Positions 10,501 to 22,106 are shown, counted from the first letter of the stretch. The stretch: DNA of 64,000 nt from Anaspis maculata (GCA_949128115.1 OX421966.1:64973416-65037415); one strand, 5' to 3'. Notes: generated from the letters alone by a model not told the origin. A program made the numbers and translations.

Positions 10501-13500
10501 TTCGGTTGTTCCCGAACGTTATTTGGTTCAAATTTGGCGGGCAATTCTGGACAGTTGGCAACACTGCTGTGACGTCAATGGAAATGCCTAATACAGGTTT
10601 CCTCAAAAGAGAGATGGAGAATCCGCGATTTCGCGCAGCTGTTTTCGGCACGTTCTGCGCACAGAGTGCCATGAGTGATGGCGCCATTTGTATTTACATT
10701 GCTCCGCCGTGTTGAAAGTGCGTTTTATTTTTTGAATTTTGAAGCCAACCATGCTGGGAAAGTCGCTAAAAAATATAACGAACTTTTCAATGAATATTGC
10801 TAATGAATATTCCGCAGAGAAGAATTTGCCAGAGAGGCATTTGATGCGCGTATGCAACTATTTTTGTAATTGATATATCAACGATATATGGACGTGCGCA
10901 GAAAGCACAGGGCCGCTATTCTTGAATCGTGTAAGAAAAGTTCCTGGGAGTTTCATATAATCCGTACCTCACTTCTGTAACGAAAGTTGCCTAAAAACCA
11001 CGATTTTAGGCAACATCGCTACATCAGTGTACTGCGGAATGTATTTCACTCCCAGGGACTTCTCTCACACGATTCAAGAACAGCGGCCCAGGTAATTGCG
11101 TGTACCATGTCCCACTTTTAATATTTGTTATGGTGTATTATGGCCATCACTATAAATTTGAAGTGTTTGATGCAAAAATGTGGTCAAGTGTACCATTGAA
11201 TTATTGATACTTGATGAACTAAGCAGGAAGCTCCCTACTATTATAATGCTGAAGGGCTTATGGTTCTTTTTGCTTCTTCGAGTGTCACGTCGTATTTTAT
11301 GGATCCATGCTTAGGAACACATTCGCTGTATAACTTGTGGACTTGCATAGTGGCCCACAACATTTATTTTCCATAACTACTTGTGAAAACTGTATAAATA
11401 CCAATAATAAAACCATCAAAACACACGTTCGGCTTATGGCATCGGGGCAATGTTGGCACACTAGGACTGCGACGATTTACTGCGCAATCGAACGTGACGT
11501 CACGGGCCAGAAAGAGACGCTCAATTTAGGAAACCTGTATTGCATAGTCTGCGTCCCCAAATAAAATGCGCAATATTTCCGACGTCTGATTACCAAAACG
11601 CTCATCGCCACACGCGCCACCGTGGCACAGTCCAGCCCGCCATCGAAGAGATTTCCATCCGCGCTGTGGTAGGGGAGTCGCAGTCGTCGTTCGTCGCACC
11701 ACTCGCACTGGATTGTTCATCCCATATAGTACAGGAAAAATAGTAAAGAAATCGGCGAAACCTCGGAATAAATATGGACGTCCTGAAAATTTGATATTTT
11801 GTTCAGAATTAAGTGCTCTACAACATATCCAAAATCGCCAAAAATCGCACTCGGGGGTTTTGAGTTATTGGAGGGGGAGTAAAAAATTGCTGGTAAAAAT
11901 GAAGGGGATGGAACCCGTCAACCCATTGAATGCGAATACATTATAGTTCGACGTATCATATCTCATTGATACCATTTTGGCACAAAAAATGTCCATCATT
12001 GTTGAAGGGGAGTAGTGGGGGGGCGAAGTTCTGCTGGGTGGTCCATTTTGGTTTTATGGCCATGTAGAACCGATCACGACAAGTTTGGTATCTTTTCCGA
12101 CTAAATTCAATCTCCTGAACTCGTATCTGATGTGCAAATTCGGATGAAAACAAGATTGAATAAGTTGACTTGAGAAAACTTGTTTTTTCTTTGACAATTT
12201 TGACGAATTTTTTTTGTACTGTTGGAGGTGTTAATTCTTAGAAAATTTTCAAAGACCAATAAATTGAAGTGTATTCCCCACAAAAATCATCCACTCGATG
12301 TATAATTTTGTTTCTCGAGTTTAAAAAACCAATTTGAACTTGAGCCGCTGCGGCGCGTCGTCTACTACTGACCAAAACACCACAGCATGCACCTTTAAAT
12401 GAAAACACCTCAAACTATTGGAGAAATAACAACTTATCTTCGAAAATTGGAGGATTTGCGCAGAACTGAATTCCCTATACCATGAACAAAATCGCCATAA
12501 ATCGCAATGCAAGATTTTGAGTTATTCGAGGAAGAGTATAACACTTTGACAGGATTCATACTCTATGAGCTGTTACCTCCCCCCTTGAATAACTCAAAAC
12601 CCTACAGTGCGATTCATGGCGATTTTGTTTATGTTATAGGGAATTCGATTCTCCACAGATCCTCCAATTTTCGAAGATCAGTTCTTATTTCTTCAATAGT
12701 TTGAGGTGTTTTCATTTAAATGTGCATGCTGTAGTGTTCTGGTCAGTAGTAGACGACGCGCCGCGCCGGCTCAGGTTCAAATCGATTTTTTCAACTCGAT
12801 AAACAAAATTATACTTCGAATGGATGATTTTTGTGGAGAATACACTTCAATTCAATGGTCCCTGAAAATTTTCTGGAAATGAACACCTCCAACAGTACAA
12901 AAAAAATTCGTCAAAATTGTCAAAGAAAAAACAAGTTTTCTCAAGTTAACTTGTTCAAACTTGTTTTCATCCAAATTTGCACATCGGATACGAGTTCAGG
13001 AGATTGAATTTAGTCGGAAAAGATACCAAACTTGTCGTGATCGGTTCTACATGGTCATAAAAACAAAATGGACCACCTAGCAAAGCTTCGCCCCCCCACT
13101 ACTCCCCTTCAACAATGATGGACACTTTTTGTGCTAAAATGTTATCAATGGGATATGATACGTCGAACTATAATGTATTCGCATCCAATGGGCTGACGGG
13201 TTCCATCCCCTCCATTTTTACCAGCAATTTTTTACTCCCCCTCCAATAACTCAAAACTCCCGAGTGCGATTTTTGGCGATTTTGGATATGTTGTAGAGCA
13301 CTCAATTCTGAACAAAATATCAAATTTTCAGGACGTCCATATTTTTTCCGGGGTTGAAATCTATCTTTCTTGTACTAATATTTCTAAATACCGGAATTCC
13401 ACATTTGCTCGCGTGTCGTGTGAAAATTAGTATCAAGTTTGTTAGAGTTCGCACCGGTGCGCGCCTCATTTCTCCTCCGGGATTAATTGCGTTGTACGTT

Positions 13501-16500
13501 GAGAGACGTCTTTTACCAGGAAGTTTTTGAGCTAAAGCAAGAGCCTTTGGACCGTGTGGGTATCGCGAGTAACCGAGGTAAACCTGAGTGCGTCATTTGC
13601 CTTCGAAGAGATTGTATAATTTCATATCCATGGGGTTGGAACCCTTCACCCAGAACGCTGCCTGTTGGAAGAGGAACCTGCATCGAGCACTTGTAATATT
13701 CCCTGACAAAAAGCTCCTCCGTGGCGTGTCAGGGCCTCCTTTCGGGTTTGTGTTCAGGCCTTCTACTGGACGGGTCAGGGCTTCCTTTAGTACTGTGTCC
13801 TGGCCTTCAATGGCGATGCGTCATGGCCTCGTTGGAGTTGGTTCCTGACAGTTCACTGGCTGCGCCTGGGCCTCCTTTCGGGGTTGTGTCAAGGCCTTCT
13901 ACTGGACGGGTCGGGGCTTCCTTTAGCGTTTGCGTCCTGGCCTTCACAGGCGATGCGTCATGGCCTTTATTGGGGGTGGTTCCTGACAGTTCACTGATGG
14001 CTGCGTCTGGGCCTCCTCGCGGGGTGTGTCTTGTCCTGCTTCGGTTCAGCTGGGCTTCAGGGGTGGATGCTTGTAATTGACGAACGGTACCTCGCGGTGG
14101 AAAAGGAGCGATCTTGTGGGGTGGGGTGGACGGCTTACGATTGAGATTTGCAATGTCCTAGAAAGCCACGATCGACACGGGGTAGACTTCAACTTCTCAG
14201 TGGGTGGTACCTGCAGTCCAGGTGTTGGAGTTGGAACTTCGACAGAGCTTTGGGCGACACTTCTGAATACGCGCTGCTGAGTTTAGGGAATCGCGAAACG
14301 AATAATTTGGAAGTAACTAAAATCGCGTTTGTTGAAACCAGGGTTCGGACCCCTCCGTAGAGTCGCAATTGTTAATAATAATCGGTTTAGGACAACGACC
14401 TCCCCCCCTCCTTCCTTGAAACTAATGACTTTGTTTTAGCGTGCAACTGCAGTTATTTAGATTTCCATTTTGGTTGGGTTATAAAGAACAAGGAAATTAT
14501 TATAAATGACGAATGTTATGGAGAGGAGTTTCACCTAGAGTGACGTCCGGTTTGTTCATCGCATAACTAATGAATTTGTTGCAGGATTCACCTGAAGTGA
14601 TAGAGATTGTTTAATCGGGAAATGGAAAATCCATTAGAAACTGTTCGTATAATTACCTGGACATTCGACGACGCAACGCTTCGATAAATTTGTACCCAAA
14701 ATAAATTGTTACGGCTTAATAGTTGGTTTGCGATCCGAGATTTATTTATAGGGAATAATGGTTGTTTCGAAGCCTTCTCGCGTTAGTTCATCGGTGAGCA
14801 CCTGTGTAGGTTTTTAGCAACAATGGGGGTTCACTCCACATAAAACAGAACGGGGTTCAATCTAAAAGGGTCTTCAAATGAGAGTTTGTACCTTGACTTG
14901 AGTAATTGTTCGTGAACACCATTGGTTCCGAAGTTTTTGGAAGAGTGAAATTTGGTTTTACATTTCCGGCTATAGACACTCGCAGTCGTGAAATCCTTCT
15001 AAGCTTCAAGGACAATTCAACGTGAAAATAGGTCCAGTTCTCCACAAAGGCAACGGCCATGTCCAATCCCTTTCAAAACGGGCAAAAGATTACCATAGCC
15101 CAAAAAGAGTCATGCAAAAAGAATAGTCCAGAAAGTAAGAGACGCAGCCTTTGAAAAGAGATTCATTATAGGAGGAGCCCCGCACACACCGGCCCACGAA
15201 CTTAGATTGTAGAGAACAGGGGAACAACAGAAAAGAGAGGGGGAGTTCCCATCGCTCGCAAAAGTCACTCACTCCCCTTTTCGGTGTCTAGACGCTGGGC
15301 CTAACCCTAACATAACCCATAATACTAACTTGAATGTTTAGTCTGATGGATCCACGATAAAAATTTCGAACCACGTTCCCAAGGAAAGTTTAAATGTTGG
15401 TCAAGGTGTAGAATCAGGTGTTTATCGGAGTATTGATGTGTGACGGCTTTGAAATAATTATTAGGAGACAGTCATCTTTCAGGGAACAATTTAGAAAACT
15501 TAGCTATCTTAGTTACCAGCGTTGAGGTAGGGTCAGGTTTAGGAACGAGCCTTTATTTAAACACTTTGACATGTAAATAGAAGTCAATATAACGATTTTA
15601 TGTTACAACTAATTTTTGTGTCTTACTGCGTTCAAACTAGAGGTTAATTCGATCTCAACACGCCCAGGAACTCTATAGTCGAACCACAAGAAGGATGCAC
15701 AACAGGATGGTGTCCTGATACTAGACGATCACCGGCCAAAACAGTCCCAAGAGCCAAGTGATTTAATTCAAATAAGTTGAATTAAATTGGAGTATGTTGG
15801 GTTGCCTATCCATCCAGGCGCAGAAGCTAAAGAGTTAGGGGTGTTTTAATATTGAATTTTTCAAGAGCCTAAAATTATTTTGGACAAGCTTTTTCCGCCG
15901 ATCAGACAGAAAGAAGTGATTTTGTAGCCCGCTACCAGGCCACAAAATGAACGATTGCTTTTTAGTGACCCCAGTAACAAAAAATAACAGTACGGGAAGA
16001 AACTTTCTGGCCGCCGGCCAAGAATGTTGGATATTTTGGAATCTTCGGCTATGGAATTTTTCTTCCTACCAAGCCCTTCTATTCCACAGAGACAAGCTAA
16101 AAAATAAATTTGAATGAATTCAATCAAACAATGAGTCGATTATGTCCGGTCAAAAATAGAAACCTACCCACAAATTTTACTTTTAATTTTTATGTCGAAA
16201 CGGTTTAGGTGTGCCATCTAAATTGAAGAGTGATTCTTGAAGCATTTTTCCTTAGCTTTTCGAATCCGATAGCAGTTTTTCAGAAAAGCGGTCAGAAAAT
16301 GTACTTTTTGATCAAATAAAAGAAGGGGCACATTTTTTCAATCCCGGCCCTGGATTTTGACTTACCCAGTATGATTTCAGGGTGAGTTCCAATAGAGAAA
16401 TACGAGGAGAAATATTACTGGTGAATTTCAAGAAAATATCTCTAGCCGTTTCAGAAATATCGCTTATCAAAGTTTCATACGCAACACACAAAACACCCTG

Positions 16501-19500
16501 TATCTTCGTAACCAATGGAGAAAACAAGATTTCTTCAGTGGATCCTGACTTGCCTCGAACTCCTCTATCTCCCACTAGTCTATGTAAAGGTCACTTATGA
16601 ATCACCCTGTATAAAATGTTTTTGATGAAAAATGAGGCGTGAAAACCGTAAAAACGAAAATGAGAAGCTTCTAGTTTTAACACTACCTAGGTAAATTTTC
16701 AATGTTGTATCCATTGCATATTACACTGTGACATCATTTTGAGCATTACCTGAACATCTCCATGGTTGGCCACCAAAAAGAAAAAAGCGCTGAGGGCCAT
16801 GGCTGTCGTGTCGTGACCCTGAAATATTCAAGTGAAACATTTTTTGTTATGCAAATGTTGACATTGTTATTGCTACAGATAGATACCTCGAACATGAACG
16901 TGTCGACTTCTTCCCGTATGCCTTCGTCGTCGATGTCTTCGCCGTCTTCTTGCGCTTTCAGCAACAAGTCGAGCAAGTCCAATTTTTTCTTGTTGACGTC
17001 CGAGTCCCGAGGAGGCGAAGTCAAGTTTTTCTTGCGTTCTTTGATGACGTTGTTTGAAAAATCGTGCAAAATTTCAACAACAGCCTTGTTCTTCCATCCG
17101 GTGGGACAAAGCGAGAACAACGCATACGGATAATACCAGGGACGGAATATCCGATAGACCACGCTGTCGCCAAATTCGTAGATTGCTCTTTTGTAATCAC
17201 TGCTATCCTTCGATTGGTCCAGTTTGATTCCCATTGTCGTTTCTTGAGGAAAAATGGAAATGACCTATAGATTTTATTCAACAATAAGACGTTCAGATCC
17301 ACATTCAACTTAGCCCAGGCGCCAGGGAAAACAATAAGGAAATTATTGTTTCCTGGCTGGAAACTAGCTTAAAACGATCTGTGTAGCTTAGGTTTTGACA
17401 TACTAGTTTCCCCCCTTTCGGAAATGTCGGCGTCATGTCGCCATCATCAACAAGAAGTGCATCAGTGCGGTTTTTGCCGGATATCTTAATTTTGGGTCAT
17501 CTGACAGCAAAATATGTAAGGAGTCATTTTGAAGCCTATGAAATTCCCTTCAGTTTGGTTTCTCAATCAATTTTCTGCAAACTATGGTCTTTGAGATAGA
17601 GCTTCTGGCAACGAGAGTCATTGTCGTGAAAGCTCCATGGCCACTTGACTCGAAAAACTAAAATGTCGATGTGGCAAAAAAAATTTCAAAATGAGATTAC
17701 TCGAGAATTCTTTATGCTATAGTTGCGGTGATGGTCTTAAACTCTTTCTCTAGAACCGTAGATTACGAATATTAAAAAGTCAAAAACGTCACATTGTACA
17801 TTATAGAGGAAATCAAATCAGAACAGAGAAATTTGACATATTTCTTCAATTCAGCCTATGCGAAACTCCAAGCACTTATCACTAGTCCAATATCAATATA
17901 CATTGCTATGTAAGCTTCACTTGATACACCTAAGAAGTGGTCAGCTCACAGCCTTCCTGTAAAATGTTTTGAAGGCCCTCTGATATCATCAAAATTTACA
18001 GTGGCAAGAAATGTATGTAACAGTATATTGTATATTATATACCAAGGAACCAAAGTGAATTTTTGATCCCTTGGGTGAAGTTTGTTGCTCAAGGGCCCTT
18101 TGAGTCTAAATCCCAAAATTAAAAATTCACTTTGGTCCCTTGGTATATGATATATTGTTATATACATTCCTTGGTGCTGTTAATTTTTGATATTTTGATG
18201 AATTCAGAGGGCCTTCAAAACATTTTACAGTAAAGCTGTGAGCTGATCACTTCTCTAGTGTATTAAGTGAAGCTTATAGAGCAAATCCATATCGATATTG
18301 GACTCGTGTTAGGTGCTTAGAGTGTCGCATATAGGCTAAATCAAAGAAATATGTGAAATTTCTCTGATCTGATTTGATTCCCTCAGTACACCCTGTATAA
18401 TGTACAATGTGACGTTTTTGACTTTTCTGTATTCGTAATCAACGGTTCAAGAGAAAGAGTTTAAGACCATCACCGCAACTATAGCATGAAGGATTCTCGA
18501 GAAATCTCATTTTGAATTTTTTTTGTCACATCGACATTTTAGTTTTTCAAGTCAAGTGGCCATGGAGCTTTTACGACAATGCCTCTCGGTTCTAGAAGCT
18601 CTGTCTCAAAAACCATAGGTCGCAGAAAGGTTATTTTAAAACTATTCCGTAGGGAATTTCATTGGTTTGAAAATGACTTCTTACATCTTTTGCTGTCAGA
18701 TGGCCCAAAATCAAGATATTCGGCAAAAACCACGCTGGTGCACTTCTTGTTGATGATGGCGACATGACGCCGACATTTCCGAAAGGGGGGAAATTAGTAT
18801 GTCAAAACCTAAGCCACACAGATCGTTTTAAGCTAGTTTCCAGCCAGGAAACAATTATTTTCTTATTGAGCTGATTTTTGCTCCCTGGCGCCTGGGCTAA
18901 CTGTGAATTAGAAAGCGTCAAGTAAATTTCAAAAAAAGTCAAAATTAAAGCTATGTCCAACAAAAGGTTGACTGATTTCCAAGTTTTTCACGTTCACTTG
19001 GCACGAAACCTTGTCTGTAGACGATCTGGGCGAAGTTGGATTGTGGACTTTGATCACCGTGTGAGGAAGTCTTCGAATGTAAGAGTTTTGGAACCACTGA
19101 AGGAGCAAACTGTGAAGCATTATCTGTGATCTGTGATGATGTTTCTCGGTGGGCCAAATTTCAGGAAGACTTGGTTCTTAAGTGCTCGGATGGTTACGTG
19201 AGCCGAAACTTTTCTGAATGGCGTGCATTCCACTGATTTTCAAGACCTATCCTGTGCGACAAGATGTAAATATTTTCGTCTACTGGAGCTAGAATGGGAA
19301 CCTTGATGAGTGACTATTTGAGCTTCTGGGAAGCGTTCTGCCTTTTGAGACTTTGAGAAATTCAATGACGCGGTAAGCCGCGTGAACTGAAAACCTCATT
19401 CAGCTCTGACATTGTTTATATATTGTAAAGTCTAGAAATGTCTAGCTAGAAAAATCAGCACAAGAAGGATTGGGAAGAAGAAGTGGAGGAACATACTTAG

Positions 19501-22106
19501 AAGTGGCGGAACATACCTACCTAACAGTCAAGTAAAGTCACCAGTTACTCTATACTAATTGATATACAATCATACACCTACCATCAACTTACCAGCAATG
19601 GAATTCAGCGTGTATTTGGTTATAACACCTGTAACGTCCGTAAACGTTTCGTCGCATTCCGTTTTGAGAACTTCCACGAATTTTGCCGTTTCTTTGTTGA
19701 ATATGTGGACGTATTCTTGCAGGATTTTGAAGTGAAAGGCTGGCGTCAGGATTTTCCGTCGTTTGTGCCATTTGGCTTTAGGACTGGTGAGCAACCCGCT
19801 ACCCAGCCAGGGTTCCATGAAGTAGTACAGCAGTCCCTTGTCGTTGTTTTTGGTGCTGCCAAGCACTGCCTGAAAAACCATCATAAGTACCTACAGTATG
19901 CAGAGCTCCTATAATTTGAGTTTTCAGAATTTCCGGATCAAATGAAACTCTTCACCATTCAAACAACCTCATTCTTCCAGCTACATAAATATATTATATC
20001 CTATGATGTGATCGGCCAGTTCGAGCTGCATTCGGTCACAAAATTATGTCACATTTTATGACAAGACATAATTTTGCTGTATGAAATGGTCACAGATATC
20101 TTATTTCAAATACCTCGCAATAGAATCATCATAATAACCTAGTGGTGGTAGTCTACGCTGTTTTAAAAAAAATATATTGTTCCTGTATTGGATCCGGACC
20201 TGACAACAGGCTACCAGCGTGAACCTCAGTGATAGACGCCATCAAAAAAACTATTTTGTCACGGGGACGTTTTGTTGGAACCTAACGATAAGCTGTCAGC
20301 TCTGCGAGAGCTAAGTAGTCTCCGGATAAGTAACAAGGCTTGATGCATGCACAAAACACAGAATGTCGACATGGTGGAGCACACCATAGAAAAAATATAA
20401 ACACGTATGAAAATACATTTATTTGAAATTACAAGAATAGGTATGCGAGAATAAGTTGGCACCTACTTAATTTCTGAGTGAGTAGTTGGATTTGGCTACT
20501 TAATGAAACAATACTCACCTCAATGTCATCAGGATGCAATAAATGAACTAGGCCCATTGTGAAACTCCAGTCTTTAGTAATGGGATAGTATTTGTTAAGA
20601 GACGCGAAACCAGAAGCAAAAAGGTTTTCTGAAACAAAAATAATACCTGAAAATAATAGAAATGTTTCGATTTTTGACAGACAAATTTTTTTTCTAGTTC
20701 TTGGCGAACCACAGAATAGCTATATCATCCCGGAAGTAGCTCGGTGGGTTTCGTCTCTGGCTTTAAACCTAGTAGTCCGGAGTTCAAATCCCGCCGGGGC
20801 AGGTGACTTTTCTCTATGAGCTCAATAGTATGTACTTTGGATGGAGTGTACTAACCGAGCGGTCACGTCAAAGCAAAAAAGGTGAAAAGGAGAGGAAGTC
20901 ACCGAAAAAAGGCGCTAATACGCATGTACTTGATGCGCCCCTGAACACCCAATAAAAGAGAGATCAGAGAACAGCTATTGTATAAGGAAGAACACTTGTT
21001 CCCTCAAAATCATTGGATGCTTTTATCCGAACTGAGCGATAGATGAGCACGTCATATCCATTGGTCGAAATTTGAATTTCAGAAAGGGTGGTTTAGCAGG
21101 GTTTTTTTCCGAATTGGTCTTGCAGAACACGCGTGAATAAGGATTTTGTTCTTCCAAGACAAATGCATATATGCCGATCAGCTTTTAAATTCAGCACTAG
21201 AACGGTGATTTTTGCACGCCAAGTTGGCAATTCTGCGATATTTGGGGGATGCTCAAATTTGTAATGTTGGATCAATATTTCCCCAGATGACCTTGAATTC
21301 GTATTGTCAATCGAGTACACCACTGTTGCAAGATTGTATATGAACGCTCAAGACGTCTTGATTTTGATAGACTTTCTCCAGTTTAAATGGGCGACTGGTG
21401 AACAGTTTTTTTGAATAAAATAGTGAATCATAATATACCATCATATCATATACTAGGTTGAGAAAACTGTTCTAATGTATGGTCAGAAATGAAGGCCTAG
21501 TGTCTAAAACATAGAACGGCTCGGCACTCTGTCACTCACCTGCCATTCTGACAAGATAACAGTCATAACAGCCAAGGCAACACTGTAGCAGAATATGATG
21601 CAAGGAGACGCCAGAATTGGCATTCCATGTCAAAAATTTTCTAACCTCATTGGACTTCGCCACAAAAAGCCCGTTTTCACGTGACTTGGTCTGTCAGCGT
21701 CCGTTACACCCTAGGGAACATGGCCAACCGTGTTTTAATTTCTACTGAATTTAAAACGTGATCAGCATATAGTTATGGATGGCTACCAACCTCACGATTG
21801 AAAGGCAACTGAAAGAATATCGCCTTGAAATCAACGGCATAGATTCGAGGTCACCTTTATTAAAATATTCTGTCAATTTCTTATTTATTGATAGTAGGAC
21901 AAAAACGTATGAAAGCCGTCAAAAAAATACATACCAGGTGTCATAGTTAAGTAAGTCAAAAGAGTGCCTATGATGGGGTATCCTTCAGGACCAGGAATTT
22001 CCTTTAGCAGTTTGAAGAACCGCGAATATTTCTGAAACCACAAAACGTACACCAGCCCCAAACTCACTATGGTCGCCAAACACCACAGAATATCCGCCAG
22101 CACCAT
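7348..22106 (-). CDS. CYP4: Cytochrome P450, CYP4 family, complete seven-exon gene (495 aa)
   Basis: A haem-thiolate monooxygenase anchored in the ER; CYP4 enzymes hydroxylate fatty acids, hormones and xenobiotics with NADPH-P450 reductase. Exons run 22106-21935, 20628-20519, 19869-19593, 17242-16887, 16818-16750, 8175-7830 and 7505-7348. All junctions are GT-AG and all phases agree, giving 496 codons with the stop, a normal CYP4 length. The N-terminus has a membrane anchor (about 3-24) and a proline hinge (IPGPEGYP, 37-44). The CYP4 I-helix signature EVDTFMFEGHDTT crosses the exon 4/5 junction; the ExxR motif is EGLR (361-364), the meander FDPDRF (414-419), and the haem loop PFSAGQRNCIG has Cys442. 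No key residue is missing. Introns 1, 3 and 5 (1.3, 2.35 and 8.57 kb) are filled with repeats. The join across intron 5 rests on phase, length and the identical structure of the second gene; a chance pairing of two broken genes is less likely. Confidence 0.88.
7830..8175 (-). CDS. CYP4: CYP4 gene A, exon 6
   Basis: Acceptor CTTCAG, donor ATCG|GTAAGG. It encodes EKLHEEV, the ExxR motif EGLR, FDPDRF and the haem loop up to NCI. 346 nt, identical in length to exon 6 of the second gene. It is separated from exon 5 by 8574 bp. Confidence 0.9.
8595..10592. mobile_element. Candidate 2-kb element bounded by about 45-bp inverted repeats, inside CYP4 intron 5
   Basis: ATTAGGCATTTCCACATGACG at 8595 and 'ttgccaac' near 8640 reappear inverted at 10549-10592 (GTTGGCAACACTG..TGACGTCAATGG..ATGCCTAAT). 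Between them are two diverged direct repeats and no recognised transposase. No TSD is evident. Confidence 0.45.
8822..9965. repeat. Old direct duplication, two units of about 490 bp, offset about 645 bp
   Basis: The unit beginning 'tcaatgaac' at 8822 and that at 9471 share an ordered series of words (tttttcggaaa/ttttctcgaaa, 'agtatctcaaagtgccaagaaatg' against 'tgtatcccaaagcgccaagaaatgg', then 'ctaaattg.t..aatacag', then 'tcaggtgta'). The two are clearly diverged. Coding content is not evident. Confidence 0.55.
10910..11089. mobile_element. Hairpin MITE (about 180 bp)
   Basis: The left end GGGCCGCTATTCTTGAATCG and the right end (CGATTCAAGAACAGCGGCCC region) are inverted copies. The match runs about 50 bp inwards (TCCTGGGAGT / ACTCCCAGGGA), with a loop near 10990-11040. 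Confidence 0.65.
11090..11728. other. Intron 5 sequence; no gene recognised
   Basis: Short unassigned ORFs on both strands only. The less AT-rich stretch 11580-11710 matches no family I know. Confidence 0.4.
11729..13375. repeat. 1.65-kb near-perfect palindrome in CYP4 intron 5
   Basis: Arms of about 780 bp run from GTACAGGAAAAATAG at 11729 to TTTCTTGTAC at 13375, with long matching segments such as CACCTCCAACAGTAC against GTACTGTTGGAGGTG and the CCCCACTACTCCCCTTCAAC block. The centre lies near 12550. There is no ORF of interest. It looks like a foldback element; arm identity is high enough to suggest recent origin or arm-to-arm gene conversion. Confidence 0.85.
13735..14030. repeat. Tandem repeat, about 2.2 copies of a 136-141-bp unit
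   Basis: 'cctcctttcggg' at 13735, 'cctcctttcgggg' at 13871 and 'cctcctcgcgggg' at 14012 start successive units, which share 'ttctactggacgggtc', 'gatgcgtcatggcc' and 'ggttcctgacagttcact'. The block is notably GC-richer than its surroundings. It is open in some frames but matches no known protein. Confidence 0.75.
14031..15849. other. Intron 5 sequence; no gene recognised
   Basis: Unique-looking sequence apart from short AT-rich runs. A CCTAACCCTAACATAACCC stretch near 15300 is too short to be a telomere array. Confidence 0.4.
16049..16609. mobile_element. Truncated copy of the CAGGGTG-ended foldback family (intron 5)
   Basis: This segment matches the right arm of the element at 22617-25543 base by base over about 550 bp, with moderate divergence. 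It ends ATCACCCTG followed by TA, like that element. The matching left end is not visible, so the copy is partial, or its left part lies before 16049 and is not shared. Confidence 0.7.
16750..16818 (-). CDS. CYP4: CYP4 gene A, exon 5 (69 nt)
   Basis: A tiny exon with acceptor ATTTCAG and donor CAG|GTAATG. It encodes the oxygen-activating I-helix core GHDTTAMALS and ends HGDVQ. The 68-nt intron 4 upstream is the only unexpanded small intron besides intron 6. Confidence 0.88.
16887..17242 (-). CDS. CYP4: CYP4 gene A, exon 4
   Basis: Acceptor CCTCAAG, donor GAG|GTATCT. It encodes ETTMGIKLDQ, the FRPWYYPYALF segment and the start of the CYP4 I-helix signature (EVDTFMFE). 356 nt, one codon shorter than in the second gene. 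Confidence 0.9.
17310..18900. repeat. 1.59-kb palindrome in CYP4 intron 3
   Basis: The element starts TTAGCCCAGGCGCCAGGGA and ends with its near-complement (..CTCCCTGGCGCCTGGGCTAA). The two arms, about 750 bp each, match along their length, for example TTTTGACATACTAGTTTC against the 'aattagtatgtcaaaac' side. The centre is near 18105. There is no coding content. It is probably a foldback DNA element; no clear TSD. Confidence 0.85.
18901..19592. other. CYP4 intron 3 remainder; no gene recognised
   Basis: The segment 18950-19200 is partly open on both strands but carries no motif I recognise. The rest is AT-rich. Confidence 0.4.
19593..19869 (-). CDS. CYP4: CYP4 gene A, exon 3
   Basis: Acceptor TTTTTCAG, donor GCTG|GTAAGT. 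It encodes LGSTKNNDKGLLY, the helix C WLGSGLLTS..KWHKRRKILTPAFH segment, and continues to SIA. At 277 nt it matches exon 3 of the second gene exactly in length. Confidence 0.9.
19870..20518. other. CYP4 intron 2; nothing recognised
   Basis: A 649-bp intron between GTGAGT and TTTTTCAG, without visible repeats shared elsewhere in the window. Confidence 0.5.
20519..20628 (-). CDS. CYP4: CYP4 gene A, exon 2
   Basis: Acceptor GTTTCAG, donor GAG|GTGAGT. It encodes NLFASGF... and KDWSFTMG..HPDDIE, the helix A to B region. At 110 nt it has the same length as exon 2 of the second gene. Confidence 0.88.
20726..20965 (+). mobile_element. tRNA-derived SINE in CYP4 intron 1
   Basis: An internal RNA polymerase III promoter is visible: box A TAGCTCGGTGG at 20737-20747 and box B GAGTTCAAATCC at 20780-20791, with tRNA-like spacing and a tRNA-like CCGCCGGGGCA after box B. 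The region between the boxes does not fold as an intact tRNA. A tRNA-unrelated body follows (to about 20965). It lies antisense to the CYP4 gene. Its exact ends are uncertain. Confidence 0.65.
20966..21934. other. CYP4 intron 1 remainder; nothing recognised
   Basis: AT-rich sequence with no motif or shared repeat that I can support. Confidence 0.4.
21935..22106 (-). CDS. CYP4: CYP4 gene A, exon 1
   Basis: Starts at ATG (22106-22104) with MVLADILWCL, a hydrophobic anchor, then IPGPEGYPIIG. It ends CACCTG|GTATGT in phase 1. No in-frame ATG upstream is needed, because the anchor is complete. Confidence 0.85.

Noticed and set aside
15296..15320. Telomeric repeat
   Set aside because: Only about two imperfect CCTAA units; insect telomeres usually use TTAGG, and this is internal.
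16746..17234. 162-codon continuous CYP4 ORF as a stand-alone gene
   Set aside because: It reads past the GAG|GTATCT donor into intron 4; the correct exon ends at 16887.
20730..20802. Functional tRNA gene
   Set aside because: A and B boxes are present, but the acceptor and anticodon arms do not fold and a SINE body follows.
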